The notes under the pieces are model-generated. The model saw only the letters and a list, made by a program, of their open reading frames with translations. It ran no database searches and was not told the origin of the DNA. A program made the translations under genes and the position numbers. From assembly GCA_019308525.1 (NCBI GenBank), contig JAFDIC010000305.1, positions 1 to 5,168 on the forward strand: DNA of 5,168 nt, read 5' to 3'. This stretch comes from Deltaproteobacteria bacterium. GTDB lineage: Bacteria > Desulfobacterota > DSM-4660 > Desulfatiglandales > HGW-15. Shown piece after piece: positions 4,339 through 5,168 of this stretch (the stretch's first letter is position 1; every line of letters starts with the position of its first letter).

Positions 4339-5168
4339 CTATATCAAGCCGTAACCTTTCAAGGCCTGCTCCAGTTTCTGCCTGTTCTGCTGAGACATCT
4401 GGCACATGGGAAGCCTCATCTCCTCTCCAATCATCCCCATAATACCCAGGGAGGTCTTGACCGGGATGGGATTTGTTTCAATAAACATGGCCTTGCACAA
4501 CGGTAAGAGCTTGTAGAACAGTTCCCGCGCCTTGTCGACGTCACCTTTTTCCCACGCTCTTAGCATATCCGCGTTGTCCTTCGGCACTATGTTAGCCACT
4601 ACCGAGATAACGCCCCTCCCCCCGATGCCGAGTACGGGCAGGGTAAGATTGTCATCTCCCGACAAAAGGGTAATCCTGTCGCCGGCCAGTAAGAGGATCT
4701 CCGCCATTTGCCCCAGGTTTCCAGAGGCCTCCTTTATCGCCACCACCTCTGGCAATTCTGCGAGCCGTGCAATTGTCTCCGGGAGCATATTCACACCCGT
4801 CCTCCCCGGAATGTTGTAGAGCACCTGGGGCAAGGGGACTGCCTCGGCTATGGCCTTGAAATGAAGGTACATGCCTTCCTGGGTAGGCTTGTTGTAGTAT
4901 GGTACCACCTGCAAGGTCGCATCCGCGCCCGCCTTCTTAGCATGCTCGGTCAGTTCTATGGCCTCGTTCGTGCTGTTCCCTCCAGTCCCGGCGATCACCG
5001 GTACCCGTCCCTTGACAGCCTCTACAGCCATGGCGATGACCTTCTTGTGCTCCTCCATGCTCAGCGTGGCTGACTCCCCGGTAGTTCCACAGGGGACAAT
5101 AGCGTCCGTGCCGTTGGAAATCTGAAACTCGATGAGGTTCCTGTAGCCTTCCTCGTCTACTTTTCCAT
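4339..5168 (-). CDS. dapA: 4-hydroxy-tetrahydrodipicolinate synthase, N-terminus cut by the window edge
   Basis: DapA condenses pyruvate with aspartate-4-semialdehyde, the first committed step of diaminopimelate and lysine synthesis. It is a cytoplasmic TIM-barrel enzyme of the Schiff-base lyase family. The frame is open through the right edge, giving 275 complete residues. Aligned without gaps to E. coli numbering the offset is 16, so only about 16 residues are missing. All key residues are seen: CGTTGES (27-32, Thr44/Thr45 in E. coli), PYYNKPTQEG with Tyr107, YNIPGRTG with Tyr133 and Arg138, and IKEASGN with the Schiff-base Lys161. The internal ATG at 5058 is not the start, because conserved CGTTGES lies before it. 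The C-terminal NPIPVK is also typical. It is upstream of dapB, separated by a repeat-bearing gap. Confidence 0.97.
   Translation of the reverse strand, partial: GKVDEEGYRNLIEFQISNGTDAIVPCGTTGESATLSMEEHKKVIAMAVEAVKGRVPVIAGTGGNSTNEAIELTEHAKKAGADATLQVVPYYNKPTQEGMYLHFKAIAEAVPLPQVLYNIPGRTGVNMLPETIARLAELPEVVAIKEASGNLGQMAEILLLAGDRITLLSGDDNLTLPVLGIGGRGVISVVANIVPKDNADMLRAWEKGDVDKARELFYKLLPLCKAMFIETNPIPVKTSLGIMGMIGEEMRLPMCQMSQQNRQKLEQALKGYGLI

Noticed and set aside
1..5168. CRISPR arrays, insertion sequences, defence or toxin-antitoxin genes
   Set aside because: I looked for regular spaced repeats, transposase or nuclease motifs and small gene pairs and saw none. The window is housekeeping sequence apart from the repeats listed.

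Overview
This window is an ordinary bacterial housekeeping block in which every gene lies on the minus strand, so transcription runs from right to left. In transcription order it holds: dapA (cut by the right edge), a 339-base gap with repeats, dapB, folK, a small membrane-anchored cysteine protein, a small-type transaldolase, a DUF4124 + lytic transglycosylase protein, pgsA, tRNA-Gly(GCC), tRNA-Cys(GCA), a strong intrinsic terminator, and about 230 bases with no gene at the left edge. Base composition is moderately GC-rich. The gene order and the protein sequences look most like Desulfobacterota (the former Deltaproteobacteria). That is my impression of the families and not a computed placement.

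Right part (about 2450-5168). DapA and DapB carry out the two consecutive steps of lysine/diaminopimelate synthesis, making dihydrodipicolinate and then reducing it. FolK supplies the pterin pyrophosphate for folate. dapB, folK and the 81-residue protein are packed with gaps of 1 and 0 bases, so they almost certainly share one transcript. dapA is separated from dapB by a non-coding stretch that holds a near-palindromic repeat of about 106 bp and a separate perfect 7-bp stem-loop. This is the most unusual part of the window.

Middle part (about 500-2450). A transaldolase with its own very strong ribosome binding site overlaps the start of a secreted lytic transglycosylase (TTGA overlap, TTG start). 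Then comes pgsA, which commits CDP-diacylglycerol to phosphatidylglycerol. These genes serve central carbon metabolism, cell-wall turnover and membrane lipid synthesis. They are linked by position more than by pathway.

Left part (1-497). A good sigma-70 type promoter begins 8 bases after the pgsA stop and drives a two-tRNA unit, Gly then Cys, both with encoded CCA. The unit ends in a 10-bp hairpin plus U-tract. The order pgsA-tRNA-Gly-tRNA-Cys is the same as the E. coli pgsA-glyW-cysT-leuZ locus, but without the leucine tRNA. Beyond the terminator are short direct repeats. They could be arm-type sites of an integrated element lying off the left edge, but nothing in the window proves it.

I found no convincing new biological system here. 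The repeats in the dapA-dapB gap and at the left edge, and the small cysteine protein, are the parts worth a second look.
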